Part shown: positions 9,275 to 19,600 of the stretch, piece by piece
How the letters are laid out: the number at the start of each line of letters is the position of its first letter
Numbering within the stretch: position 1 is the first letter of the stretch
Origin: Acidobacterium capsulatum ATCC 51196
GTDB taxonomy: Bacteria > Acidobacteriota > Terriglobia > Terriglobales > Acidobacteriaceae
Length of the DNA stretch: 64,000 nt
Assembly: GCF_000022565.1 (NCBI RefSeq)
Contig: NC_012483.1
Location: forward strand, 992,001 to 1,056,000
Direction of reading: 5' to 3'
Program-made: the position numbers and the translations under genes
The notes under the pieces: model-generated
Databases searched by the model: none
The model's input: the letters and a program-made list of their open reading frames with translations, nothing else
What the model was told of the DNA's origin: nothing

Positions 9275-10693
9275 TCATCCTACCTGCGTCACTGGAATCT
9301 CATGCGCGTGCCTGTCCAGATCGAGCACTACAATGGCATCTGTTTGGTTCGCGGAGTTGCGCGTCAATATCAGATCAAGCGACGCGGCATTCTGTGTGAA
9401 ACGCACCGCCTCGCCTGTCAGGCATGTGGATCTGACTACCTTGCCCGGAATCGGAGGCAGAGCAATGCGGCTCATCGCGGCATCGAGCACATGCACGTAA
9501 ATCCGGTTTGCCTTGTGCGTGGAGACACCATACTTGCCAGGCATGAAGGGGCCACCGCGGGTTCCATAAATGCTCTCACCATATTTCTGCACCCACTGGC
9601 CCATCTCGCGCAACCGCTGCTCATGGCTGGGCACAATGGTGCCGTCGGCTCTCGGACCAATGTTCATCAGCAGATTGCCGTCACGCCCCACCACGTTCAC
9701 CAGCAGTTGAATTGCATCCTTGAGCGCCATCGGCTCTGTGTCGCCCGAGTACCCCCAGTAACCGGCAAGCGGAAATGCGCACTCCCACGGTGACGTATTG
9801 TCGAAGCTGCCCACCGTCCATTCGCGCGAATGATAATCCGGAGGAATGCCCGCCGCGCGATTGTTCACAATCACCTGCGGCTGCTTGCTGCGCAGCATCG
9901 CGTTCACTTCGTCGCCACGCCAACTGAATTGACCGTGATAATCGCCTTTTCGCTTAGGGAACGCGGTGCTGCTCATGTCGTGTCCAAAACTTAGCCAATC
10001 GCTTTCTCCGCCATCAAACCACAAAACGTCGATCTCGCCATACTTTGTCGCCAGAATCTCGATCTGCCGGTGATACTGCGCTCGCATCTGTTCGGCATTT
10101 TCCAGTTGAAGGTCCGGGAAAAAGAACCCGGGAAAACGCCAATCGAGTGGCGAGTAATAGAGTCCCACATGCAGGCCAGCCCTTCGTACGGCCCGGGCAT
10201 ATTCGTCAATCAGGTCGCGGCGCGCCGCCGTGCTTACGCTCGTAAACGGATTGTCCGGATCATCAAACAGCGCAAAGCCATCATGGTGCCGCGCCGTCAG
10301 TACCGTGTACTTCATTCCAGCATCCCGCGCAAGGCTGGCCCAGGCTTCCGCATGAAAGTCAGTGGGGTTGAACTGCTGCGCCAGCGTCGCATACTGCCGC
10401 ACCGGAATCTGCTCGGCAAACTGCACCCACTCGCCACGTCCCGGAATCGCATAGAGGCCCCAGTGGATCATCATGCCGAATCGCGCCTCACGCCACCACT
10501 GCAGCCGCCCATGCTCTACTGCAGATGTCTTCTCGCCGAGGCTGGCCTGCGCCGCCCCGGGCGCTGATCCTGCAACCGAGCCTGGAGCCGTCTGACCCGG
10601 CATCCCCAATGCTCGAACTCCGGCAGGCAACATCCCAAGGCCTGACATCGCGCCCAATCTCAGGCAGAAGTCTCTGCGATCCATGCTCTTCAA
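9275..10693 (-). CDS. GH29 alpha-L-fucosidase (Tat-type signal)
   Basis: A 472-residue enzyme. The N terminus carries a twin-arginine type signal (RRDFCLRLG followed by a hydrophobic stretch), suggesting export in folded form. GH29 features are in order: MMIHWGLYAIPGRGEW, VLTARHHDGFALFDD (substrate-binding His pair), GLYYSPLDWR, and EIDVLWFDGGE with nucleophile Asp227. A C-terminal beta domain follows. The start is TTG at 10693: a perfect AGGAGG on the minus strand (10702-10707) lies eight bases upstream. The internal ATG at 10684 is the alternative. The gene lies between TonB receptor 1 and the GH42 beta-galactosidase on the same strand, so it likely trims terminal fucose before galactose removal. 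Confidence 0.92.
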   Translation of the reverse strand: MKSMDRRDFCLRLGAMSGLGMLPAGVRALGMPGQTAPGSVAGSAPGAAQASLGEKTSAVEHGRLQWWREARFGMMIHWGLYAIPGRGEWVQFAEQIPVRQYATLAQQFNPTDFHAEAWASLARDAGMKYTVLTARHHDGFALFDDPDNPFTSVSTAARRDLIDEYARAVRRAGLHVGLYYSPLDWRFPGFFFPDLQLENAEQMRAQYHRQIEILATKYGEIDVLWFDGGESDWLSFGHDMSSTAFPKRKGDYHGQFSWRGDEVNAMLRSKQPQVIVNNRAAGIPPDYHSREWTVGSFDNTSPWECAFPLAGYWGYSGDTEPMALKDAIQLLVNVVGRDGNLLMNIGPRADGTIVPSHEQRLREMGQWVQKYGESIYGTRGGPFMPGKYGVSTHKANRIYVHVLDAAMSRIALPPIPGKVVRSTCLTGEAVRFTQNAASLDLILTRNSANQTDAIVVLDLDRHAHEIPVTQVG

Positions 10694-10796
10694 ATTATTT
10701 TCCTCCTACCACTCGCTACACTTACTTTGGTTCATCATCAAACGCTGGAATGCTCCGGGTGGTACAAAAACAGACAAGAGCAGCGAAGCAACTCGT

Positions 10797-10838
10797 TTGG
10801 ATCCCGGCCAGCCAGTACTTTTGCTGGCCGAGATCCAA
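10797..10838 (-). terminator. Terminator-like hairpin after TonB receptor 1
   Basis: An imperfect long stem: CGGCCAGC (10805-10812) pairs with GCTGGCCG (10823-10830), extended by TTGGATC (10797-10803) and GATCCAA (10832-10838). It lies just past the receptor stop codon and upstream of the GH29 gene. It may attenuate read-through and lower glycosidase expression relative to the receptor. Confidence 0.6.
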
Positions 10839-10845
10839 TGTTCTG

Positions 10846-13800
10846 CTAGAAGTACAGTTTCAGCGCGCCCTGCATGAGCCGCGGTCCGCGATCGGACGTG
10901 ATAGCAGAGCCATTCGAGGCAGTGTTATTCGGATTGTTGAAATTCGCATGGTTCAAAGCGTTAAAGGCTTCCCAGCGAAACTGCAAACGATATTGCTGGG
11001 CGATGCTCCAGTTCTTCATCAGAGCCATGTCCAGGTTGCTGTAACCCGGACCCCGGAGCATATTACGCGCTGAGTCTCCAAAAGTGCCTGGAGCATTCGC
11101 CTCGAAAGCTGCGGTGTTGTAGTAATGCTTGAGCCATTGACGCCGGCTACCCTGCTTAAGATTGACAGGAGCACCGGTAAGACTCGCCCGGTCTGCATAA
11201 ACGCCCGCGCCCGAATTATTCGCGCTTGCGGTCCAATAGACCGTGAATGGCGTCCCTTCCTGAAGTGTCAGAATGCCGCTGACGGACCATCCGCCAAAGA
11301 TATTTTTCACTATTCTGTTGGAGTGACGCAGCGAGGGAGCATCGTAGATAAAGTTTGTAACTGACGTAACGGGAATATTGAGATCTGACTCGCCGCGATT
11401 GGCTCCAATATTGAACGGATCAGTTACGCCGTCTCCCGTATCAAAGGTTAAACTGCTGGAGGAACTGTCGTCCATCACCTTCTCCCACGTAAAGCTTGAT
11501 CCGAACTGCAGACCGTGGGACATGGACTTTTGTATATGCGCCTCCAGTGCGTTGAAACTCGATGTTCCTTCAGGAACGCTCGTAAGTATCTGCGAGAAGG
11601 CCGGATTCTGCCGAATGCCATGGTTAGCAAAGATGCCTGGGTTCTTGTCCACTTGAACCACGTCGTGCTCCGTCTCACTGCCGACATAGATGCCCTGAAA
11701 GGCTACGCTTCTGCCCAGTTGCTGCGACACAGAAAGGTTCCAGCTTTGCATCATTGGTGTCTTCCACGATGTTGCAAAGGTAACGAGCGAGCCTACAGGG
11801 TTTGCAAAGGCCACGTTGCTTGGTGGAACGTAGGTCAGTGAAGCAAAGGGCGGAAAGGGGCTTTTGCCGCCGGGGAAGTCCACTCCCGGGGATGACCATG
11901 GATTATCAAAAGTGATCGGCTTTTGAAGAATTCCTCCGCCAGCATAGCCTGTGTAAGCAGAAGTGTACTGATAGGTGGGGGAAAACGGAGCATCCTGCGT
12001 GATGTGATTCAAGTTAGACATGGGTAGAACTTCTCTGAAGAGCCCAAATGCTCCACGCACTGACGTATTAGGCAAATCTTTGGGCTGCCACGCAAAACCA
12101 ATGCGAGGCTCAAACACGCTGTACTTGCTTGCATAGATTCCAGAAGTCACGCCGTGATCTCCAGGAAATACCAGGCCTTGAGGGGCATTCGGAAAACGCA
12201 GGCTTTGTTCTCCTGGAATGTAAGCCGCGGCGCGGCCATTCACAATCGCCGGAGCGAGATCCGGCTCCCAGCGAAGGCCCGCGTCAATGGTCAGATTCGG
12301 GAGCACCTGATACTCATCCTGAACGAATGCAGTACCTTGATATTGGTGCTCCGCCCCGTAGTCGCCCGCGCCCTGTGCAAAGTAGCTGGCGTCTCCAAGA
12401 ACCAGGTCGGCAAGCCCTACACCGGTGGCCGCACCGTAGAACTCCATCTGTGGTACCGCTTCCCAGGGAGAGACCGTCGCGTCGTAATTGCGCTGAATGG
12501 TGCCGCCCATGGCCAGCGTGTGCTTGCCAATCGTAGTGATGAGTTTGTCATCAAGGCCGCGGCTGGAGCGCGGGTTGGACCCGCTCGACTGATAGATATA
12601 CTCCCCGCTTCCGCCGACTCCAGAAATGTAAAGCCCCTGAAGGTCGCACTCGCCAGGCAGACCCACCAGTCCTTTCGCGAACTGGCTCAGGCACGTATTC
12701 ATGGTAGGAGTTTGCCTTTGCTCTTCGTTCATCTCATAGACATTCGCAATGTTGATAGTCGAGGGGTTGAGTGTCCAGGTGTCCGAGACGATGGCATCGA
12801 TATAGTGGATCTGATCGCCGGTATAAGAAGTGATCAGGTTACCGTTTTCCGCGTTTCCAGGCACCGAGTAGAAGTTGCTGTACCACCGCGCAAACATTCG
12901 ATTGGACGGCGTGATGTTGTAATCCAGCCTGCCGGTGAACTCGTCATACTTGTCTGAAGTGCTCGGCTCTGGAATGTAGAAGGCACCGTTGGTGGATGGG
13001 GAGACCGGGAACAGTTTGGCCAGCTTTAACGCATCCTGATTGATGCGGTCTTGCGGAATGATATTTCCCGGAAACGGATTCCCTGTTGTTGGATCATAGA
13101 TTGGCGTATTCGGCAGAAGCGCGCTGAAGTCGCCTGTAAGCATCGCGGGCGTGAACGACGCCGCAAAAGACGGCGTGGCGGATGCCACCTCGCGAGTGCC
13201 CTGATAGTTGAAGAAGAAAAAGAGCTTGTTGTGTAGAATCGGTCCCCCGATGGACCCTCCAAACTGATTTCTCTTGAGCGTGTTCACCACCCCGGTAAAG
13301 TAATCGGCGGCATTGAAATCCTGGTTGCGGATGAATTCAAAAAGGTCTCCGTGGAATTTATTCGCGCCTGATCTTGTTTGAATCAGAACAACACCGCCTG
13401 CGGAAAATCCATACTGGGCGCTGAAATTGTTCGTCACCGCAGTGAATTCCTGCGTTGCGTCAGGATTCGGGAAGGGCCCGGCCAACCCCATATAAACATC
13501 ATTGTTCGGCGCGCCATCCAGCATGTAATAAGTGCTGCCTTGTTTCCCTCCGTTGGTCGAGGCGGCCTGCGCTGTAGGAAGCACGGTGAGTCCCTGCCGG
13601 AAACCTGCCGCTGTATTCAGCACATTGATGGTCCCTGGGGATAGCTGCACAAGGCTGCCGGGGTCGCGGCCATTCAATGGGAGTGCCTGTATCGAGGTGG
13701 AAGATATCGTCTGGCTGATCTCCGGAGTCGTGGTGTTGATCAGTTCTGCGTTAGCATTCACCGAAACCGTTTGCGTGACGGTGCCAGTCACGAGACGCAC

Positions 13801-14118
13801 ATTCGCGGTCGCGGACTCTCCAATGGCCAACTGTATGCCGGATTGCTCGTACGTCTTGAAGCCCGAGCCATTTACCACAAGACGATAGTTCCCCGGAGGT
13901 ATGGCAGGCAGAACATAGCCGCCGCTGCTGTTTGACTTCGTCTCTAGCTTCAGGCCTGTATTGACGTTGACAATGCTGACTGCGGCATTGGGAATAGCGG
14001 CTCTGGTTTGGTCTGTGACCTCACCTCGAAGACTTGCGCCCGTCGCCTGGCCAAAAGCGCTGCATGACATGACAATCAGGATGCCTAGCAATAACTGACA
14101 GATTCTGATTCTTCTCAT
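10846..14118 (-). CDS. TonB-dependent receptor 1 (CarboxypepD_reg plug, acidobacterial type)
   Basis: A 1090-residue outer-membrane protein. The signal peptide (MRRIRICQLL to FGQA) is followed by a carboxypeptidase-regulatory-like Ig domain (GEVTDQTRAAIPNAAVSIVN; about residues 25-110). A plug region has LPLNGRDPGSLVQLSPG and YYMLDGAPNND, and a large beta-barrel ends in an aromatic-terminated strand (GALKLYF), as outer-membrane barrels require. This family is strongly expanded in Acidobacteriota and is usually assigned to import of plant-derived oligosaccharides. Downstream on the same strand lie the fucosidase and beta-galactosidase. SD GAGAGGAA precedes the ATG. The long upstream region contains LacI-operator-like palindromes. 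Substrate is inferred only from the neighbours. Confidence 0.93.
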   Translation of the reverse strand: MRRIRICQLLLGILIVMSCSAFGQATGASLRGEVTDQTRAAIPNAAVSIVNVNTGLKLETKSNSSGGYVLPAIPPGNYRLVVNGSGFKTYEQSGIQLAIGESATANVRLVTGTVTQTVSVNANAELINTTTPEISQTISSTSIQALPLNGRDPGSLVQLSPGTINVLNTAAGFRQGLTVLPTAQAASTNGGKQGSTYYMLDGAPNNDVYMGLAGPFPNPDATQEFTAVTNNFSAQYGFSAGGVVLIQTRSGANKFHGDLFEFIRNQDFNAADYFTGVVNTLKRNQFGGSIGGPILHNKLFFFFNYQGTREVASATPSFAASFTPAMLTGDFSALLPNTPIYDPTTGNPFPGNIIPQDRINQDALKLAKLFPVSPSTNGAFYIPEPSTSDKYDEFTGRLDYNITPSNRMFARWYSNFYSVPGNAENGNLITSYTGDQIHYIDAIVSDTWTLNPSTINIANVYEMNEEQRQTPTMNTCLSQFAKGLVGLPGECDLQGLYISGVGGSGEYIYQSSGSNPRSSRGLDDKLITTIGKHTLAMGGTIQRNYDATVSPWEAVPQMEFYGAATGVGLADLVLGDASYFAQGAGDYGAEHQYQGTAFVQDEYQVLPNLTIDAGLRWEPDLAPAIVNGRAAAYIPGEQSLRFPNAPQGLVFPGDHGVTSGIYASKYSVFEPRIGFAWQPKDLPNTSVRGAFGLFREVLPMSNLNHITQDAPFSPTYQYTSAYTGYAGGGILQKPITFDNPWSSPGVDFPGGKSPFPPFASLTYVPPSNVAFANPVGSLVTFATSWKTPMMQSWNLSVSQQLGRSVAFQGIYVGSETEHDVVQVDKNPGIFANHGIRQNPAFSQILTSVPEGTSSFNALEAHIQKSMSHGLQFGSSFTWEKVMDDSSSSSLTFDTGDGVTDPFNIGANRGESDLNIPVTSVTNFIYDAPSLRHSNRIVKNIFGGWSVSGILTLQEGTPFTVYWTASANNSGAGVYADRASLTGAPVNLKQGSRRQWLKHYYNTAAFEANAPGTFGDSARNMLRGPGYSNLDMALMKNWSIAQQYRLQFRWEAFNALNHANFNNPNNTASNGSAITSDRGPRLMQGALKLYF

Positions 14119-14694
14119 TTGGGATTCCTCTCTAAGCTTTTCGCTTTGTTAGCGTGCCGCCACTGCTCCATAACCATCAGGAGCAGTTGGATCGGGTGAA
14201 ATGCCTTGCCAGACAGATTTGCGTTCCTGCTCTGGCCTGCATCGAAATTGTGAGCGTTGCCGTGACGCCGTCGAGCCGGCAGATTCGCGACAACCCAACT
14301 GCAACAGGCTTTCGCCCAGCGGGGGACCAATCTTCGTGAAAACGTTTGCTCAGTGAACTGCCTTTCAAGTGCGCCCGGGAAATTCGGACCGCGTGCGCAC
14401 ACAGAACCGCGAGAGAACCAGAAACAATCGCGGCATATTGTCCGTTTCGTTGATCGATAAAGTAAACGTTAACTATTCGCAGCCACAACTATAACGAAGC
14501 GAGAGGAACGAATGTCAAGAAGAAAACGCACCTCATGGTGGTGGAGAAGATTGCTTCACCGACGCAAGTTTCCCCACTGAGAAGCACAATCATTTCCAGC
14601 CATGCCGACTGGAGCTCAGCAATGCACGCCGTCCGAAGCCCGCAGGGAGTTCTCTCCAGGCGCGACCGGCTCCACATGCACCGCAGCTTTGCTC
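14119..14694 (-). promoter_or_regulatory. Long upstream region of TonB receptor 1 with LacI-operator-like palindromes
   Basis: This 576-base region lies between the malectin regulator and the receptor. No convincing gene is present. AAAACGTTT at 14339-14347 and AAACGTT at 14464-14470 (within GTAAACGTTAAC) resemble the central core of LacI/GalR-family operators. Part of the region may be a decayed gene, but nothing recognisable remains. No LacI regulator is encoded in the window. Confidence 0.35.
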
Positions 14695-16221
14695 CTAATG
14701 CGATTCGTCAGTGACCTCGATGGCAGAGACTGTGGCATTATTCACAATTGCTTGAAAGGTGATGTTGAGCTTCCCCTGCGGGCTCGCTTTCAAACCGTGA
14801 AAGGTTTCAGACAGAGCGTGGAAGCTGCCGGCTTGCTTGTAGATATCAAAATTGTTCAAAAGAATCTGCCCGTTGCAGAGTACGCGAAAAACGCGGCTTC
14901 CTACGCCTCCGCCACCCGGGGCATTCTGCCCGAAGTAGCGCTCTGCAAAATGAAGAGTCAGCGTATAGCTGTCGCCCGGAACAACCGGAATAGCATAAGA
15001 AAAATTCCCGTAGCGCTCGCCCGAATAGAGGTCGGGATCCTCAGTGCCAGTTACATCGTCACTCTTCGCGGAGACGTAGCCTCCTAGGTAGTAGTTATCC
15101 GGGCTCCACAAATTGCCATCATGATCGGTGTAGGAGTTTGGCTGCGCGACGATACGTATCGGCAACTGTTTATGAGCGAGACCAGGCAGAATCGAGATAG
15201 CATTCAATTCCGCCGTCCCGGTCAACGTGGCAAAGCTGAGATGAAGCATCCCATCGCTACCGGGGCTGATATCGCGAAAGATGCGTTCATCAGCGGTATT
15301 GAGCGCGCCCGCATCCCCGTAAATGTCAAATCCTGAAAGCAGAGGGTGCCCGTTGGCCGTGACGGAAAACGTGGAGGGGGAGGTCGCTCGCGAACGAACG
15401 TCGAGAAAATACAGATGAAGCTCATACACTCCCGGCTTGAGAGGAATCTCGTAGGAAAAATCTCCATTGCGCCAATGCTCAAAAAGCAAAGGGTCACTGG
15501 TACGCAACACGGAGTCAGCCGGTCCGGTCCAATTGCCTCCATTATGAGCGTAAGTGTCTGGCTGCCAGAGCATACCAGCCGCGTCTACTTGGGGCTTGCC
15601 ATAATCCCCCGCGAGAATATGCAAAGGAAGCTGAGCAAACGGCCCAGTCACGACAATAGGTGGCACAGTAGCGGCCGACGTGGACAGGGACTTCGCAGGT
15701 TCGCTTTGCCGGTGGCGGTACTCGATTCTCCCGATCAGCGCGGCCATCAACAAAGCAGCGCAGGCGGCAGCCACATAGGCCCATCGGCGCCTCTTTGGCG
15801 GCGGTGACACAGCCACTTCCAGCTGCGGCTCCACAGGACAACCAGTATCAATATGCCGATGGATAAAGGCCGGAACATAAGAGCCTGCCGGCAGCGAGAC
15901 CTGAACGGGATGGTCCTTGCCTTCGCCCTCGTAGTACTCCTTTAGCTTCTTTCGCAGCCGGTGTGCCTCGACGCGCACGATTGCATCTTCTCCGGGATTG
16001 AAGGTGGACTTGGAACGCCCGAAGACCTCCGTGGCAATGTCGTACTCGTGCAGCTTCTGCGTCTGCCCTTCGAAATACTTTTCCCCTATATAGGTAAACA
16101 ACCGCAGCAGGCGCGAAGAGTTCGAGAGCGCCACGCCGACGGCTTTGAACTCACGCCACTCGTCTTCCCGTGCGTGGGGAATCCCCTCTGCTTCAACCGC
16201 TGCTCTTTCGATGGACAACAT
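14695..16221 (-). CDS. Transmembrane one-component regulator: winged-helix-like domain, one TM helix, two periplasmic malectin-like domains
   Basis: A 508-residue protein. Residues about 35-120 match the N-terminal domain of Acidobacteria membrane regulators (LFTYIGEKYFEGQT, EYDIATEVFGRS, VRVEAHRLRKKLKEYYEG), thought to be a winged-helix DNA-binding module. A positively charged KRRR precedes a single TM helix (about 147-164), giving an N-in, C-out topology. Outside are two repeats of the malectin type: about 202-345 (AGDYGKP, DTYAHNGGNWTG, LYFLDVRSR, FDIYGDAGALN) and about 355-505 (DHDGNLWSPDNYYLGG, LTLHFAERYFG, NNFDIYKQAGSF). Malectin domains bind oligosaccharides. The architecture parallels ToxR/CadC, with lectin domains as sensor. 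It lies between two TonB receptor genes and likely regulates one or both. DNA binding is inferred, not shown. Confidence 0.8.
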   Translation of the reverse strand: MLSIERAAVEAEGIPHAREDEWREFKAVGVALSNSSRLLRLFTYIGEKYFEGQTQKLHEYDIATEVFGRSKSTFNPGEDAIVRVEAHRLRKKLKEYYEGEGKDHPVQVSLPAGSYVPAFIHRHIDTGCPVEPQLEVAVSPPPKRRRWAYVAAACAALLMAALIGRIEYRHRQSEPAKSLSTSAATVPPIVVTGPFAQLPLHILAGDYGKPQVDAAGMLWQPDTYAHNGGNWTGPADSVLRTSDPLLFEHWRNGDFSYEIPLKPGVYELHLYFLDVRSRATSPSTFSVTANGHPLLSGFDIYGDAGALNTADERIFRDISPGSDGMLHLSFATLTGTAELNAISILPGLAHKQLPIRIVAQPNSYTDHDGNLWSPDNYYLGGYVSAKSDDVTGTEDPDLYSGERYGNFSYAIPVVPGDSYTLTLHFAERYFGQNAPGGGGVGSRVFRVLCNGQILLNNFDIYKQAGSFHALSETFHGLKASPQGKLNITFQAIVNNATVSAIEVTDESH

Positions 16222-16625
16222 TGTCTTTCTCTCTGGGCACCGATCATAGCCATATCATGCAAGCAGTTGCAACAGCGTTTTTTACGTTACCTTTAACGCT
16301 ACCTAAATCACTCGCAATCAACAGGATGCCTGTGTTTCAAAACAGCCTGTAACAGGCCGGTACTGGAATGTACCAAATAAACCTTTTGCCCTCTCCGCTT
16401 GCGCAATTAGGTTTTGCCCGAATTTCCTCAGCCTCGCCAGCGGTTGCTCATCCCACACCCGAAAGACGGCAATCCTTGAAGCTCCCCAGCTTCCAGGGAG
16501 GATGAGACGGAGAGACCGGGGAGATCAAAACGCAACAGGAAGAGTCTTCCGGCATCCACGGGCCACAATGTCGTGGCCCCAAGGATGGGGCAGTTCAAAG
16601 TTGGTGGATCTTTTGGAGGTAGAAC
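16222..16625. promoter_or_regulatory. Divergent regulatory region between malectin regulator and TonB receptor 2
   Basis: These 404 bases hold no gene but several symmetric elements. GCCTGT-A-ACAGGC lies at 16345-16357. GGTAC and GTACC are separated by six bases at 16359-16374. A hairpin GGGCCAC/GTGGCCC lies at 16560-16579 in the probable leader of the receptor mRNA. The first two are plausible regulator-binding sites for the divergent malectin regulator; the hairpin may affect receptor translation. A GGAGG at 16615-16619 is the receptor ribosome-binding site. Confidence 0.45.
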
Positions 16626-19600
16626 TTGCGCATTTATAAAAATTTCTCTCAAGGCGTTGGCCGGATGCAGGCAATGAAAAAATTGCAGCCGCTCATTCTG
16701 GGTCTCGCGTTGCTGATTGCCTTCCCTGCCATCCTGATGGCTCAGACCACGGTGTCCATTTCGGGCACAGTGATGGACTCCACCGGAGCCGTCGTGCCTG
16801 GCGCCCGGGTGCTTGCGACCAACCAGCAAAACGGCTCCCATTGGCGAATCGCGAGCAATGGGGAAGGTTTTTTCTCCTTCTCGGCGCTGCCGCCAGCCAG
16901 CTACTCATTGCGCATCAGTCATCAGGGCTTTGAGAACTGGACGGTCAGCGGCATTGTTGCGCATCCCGGAGACAGCCTCACCGTGCCGCATATTGTGCTC
17001 AAGGTAGGCGCGGCGAGCACCACGGTAGTGGTTTCGGCCCAGTCGGCCGGAGTCACTCTGAACTCAGGCGCGCACAGCACTCTGATCACGTCCTCGCAAA
17101 TCAAGCGGCTCTCGACCATCAGCCGTGATGTGAGCGAACTGGTCAGCATTCTGCCTGGTTTCACTCTCAACGCCGGCACAGGGCTGGGCAACACCGGCCC
17201 CGGCGGACTCTACGGCTATCAGACGACCAGCCCCGGCAGCGGCCAACTGAGTGCGTTCGGTGCGCTCGGCTCCGCGCCTCAAACTGCAGGAGTCAGTGTG
17301 TCTTCCGATGGTGCGCAGTTTGTCGATCCCGGAGTCATGGCCGGCCAAATGGGCAACATCAACGTCTCTCAAGTAAAAGAAGTCAAGGTGACCACGGCGG
17401 ACTTCAGCGCGGCCGAGTCAAAGGGCCCAGTTGTGATTGACGCCGTGGGCAAATCGGGCGGTATCAAATTCCACGGCAGCCTCTACACCTATGTGAAGAA
17501 CACCGCCCTCAACTCTAATGACTGGCTGTCCAATTACTACGGGAGCCCACGGCCTCAGTTCAAATACTTCTATCCCGGCGGAACCATCGGCGGCCCCATC
17601 ATTCTTCCCTTCACGCACTTTAACCGAAAAAAGAAAAAGCTCGTCTTCTGGCTTGGATATGAGTACTACGATCAGCACCAGCCTGCAGGCCTGCTCACTG
17701 ACTTTATCCCGAACGCATCCATGCTGCAGGGAGATCTGAGCAGAGACAATATTGCCCGTGCGTTGAATGTCTCATCTGCGGCCCTGGCGGCCGGCTGCCC
17801 ACAGGACTACTCGCAGACATCGCTCTTCACGAATGTCGGCGGCTTTTGCTACACCCCGGCCACTGCCACGGATGAGAATGGCAACACAGTGAACAACGGT
17901 ATGATTCCGGCACAAGACATCAACGCCGGTTCTCATGCGCTCGCCAGTTACTGGCCCCAGGCCAACCGCACTCCACAGCCCGTCTATGCAGGCAACACAG
18001 AAACCGAGGCGACCGACGGCGTCAACTATGCAAAGAACGTGGAAGAGTCAAGCAATGGATTTCAACTGCACACCCGCATCGATGACAGCATCAGCGACTC
18101 TCTCAAATTCTATGTGATTTATGGTCTTGAGAAAGTCAACGTCGAATCTCCGCTACAGAATATCTATTACAACCCGCCGGGCACCATCCCATACCCCTCG
18201 CCATTCTTCTCCAATGGCCGCACTGACAACATGACGATTGATATGACAAAGGTCATCAACTCGTCACTGACCAATGACTTCACGGCTGCCGGCGTCTACT
18301 ACTACCAGCCCGAGCAGTTTTCTGATCCAGCGAAAACACAGACCACGGGCAACGCCTGGGGCAAAGCCGGCTATGGCGGAGGCTATTTGCACCTGAATGA
18401 GTCACAATTGCCGCAGATCTCAAACTGGGATTCCGGAGTTCCATCGCTGGCGTTCGGGTATGTACCACCGCCGCCGAATTCGCAATATTTGCGCAAGTTT
18501 GACTGGACCATCAAAGACAATCTCACCAAGGTCCTCAAAAACCACACCATCAATATCGGCTTCTACATGGAGCAGACCGGCAATAGCGGACCGCAGCTCG
18601 GCAGCCAGCTGAACGGCAGCATGAACTTCAACCGCTATGCCTCCTGCTACATCGACCAGACCAGCACGACGGTAGACCCCAGCTCCGGCCAGATCGTCAC
18701 GCCACCCACAGCCAGCATGTACAACTCCATCGGCAACTTCCTGATCGGATGCCCGTCTGGCTACACGCAGGCAGCGAGCGATCCCATTCAGAACCAGCGT
18801 TACCTGGAGTACGACGGATTTGCCACCGATCAATGGAAGGTCAACGCGAAGCTCACACTGACCTTTGGCATGCGCTTTGATCATCTCGAGCCCTGGAGTG
18901 ATCCGCACGGCATCGGCATGGCCGTATGGGAGCCTCAACAACTCGGAGTGGGGCAGCACGTGCTTTATCCTGACACGGCCTCAAACCTGACGTGGCCCGG
19001 CATCACCTGGCACAAAAGAGACCCGAGCATTCCCAACGCAGGCTCCCCCACGCGCGCCGTCTTCTTCAACCCGCGTTTCGGCCTCGCCTATGACCTCTTC
19101 GGAAACGGTAAAACTGTTTTCCGCGGCGGATGGGGCACCTACTATTCGCAGGACTCCACCGCCGCGGCAGGTGGTGCCGAAGCCACAGCCATTGGTCTGC
19201 AGACATACATTGAGCCGCAAAATACAGGTGGACAAGGCTGCACCTTCAATCAACTTTTCCTTCGCTCCACCTATGTTCCTTGCGGCCAGTATGCCGTAAC
19301 GCCTCCCGCATCTCTGCCGCCCTTCAGTATCGGCGCCATGGATCCGAAAGACGATGACATGCCGGTGACCTACAACTACAACCTGACGGTGGATCAGCGA
19401 GGACCATGGAACTCCACCTTTGAAATTGCCTACGTCGGCAACCAGAGCTATCACCTCGACACGCTCGGCGGCCTGCAGAACCAGAATGTGATTCCACTTG
19501 GTGCATTCTTCAAGCCTGATCCTGTCACGGGCCAGCTCAATCCGACCGACAACATTCCGAATGTCAATGACTATCGCCCCTATCCCAACTACACACAGGT

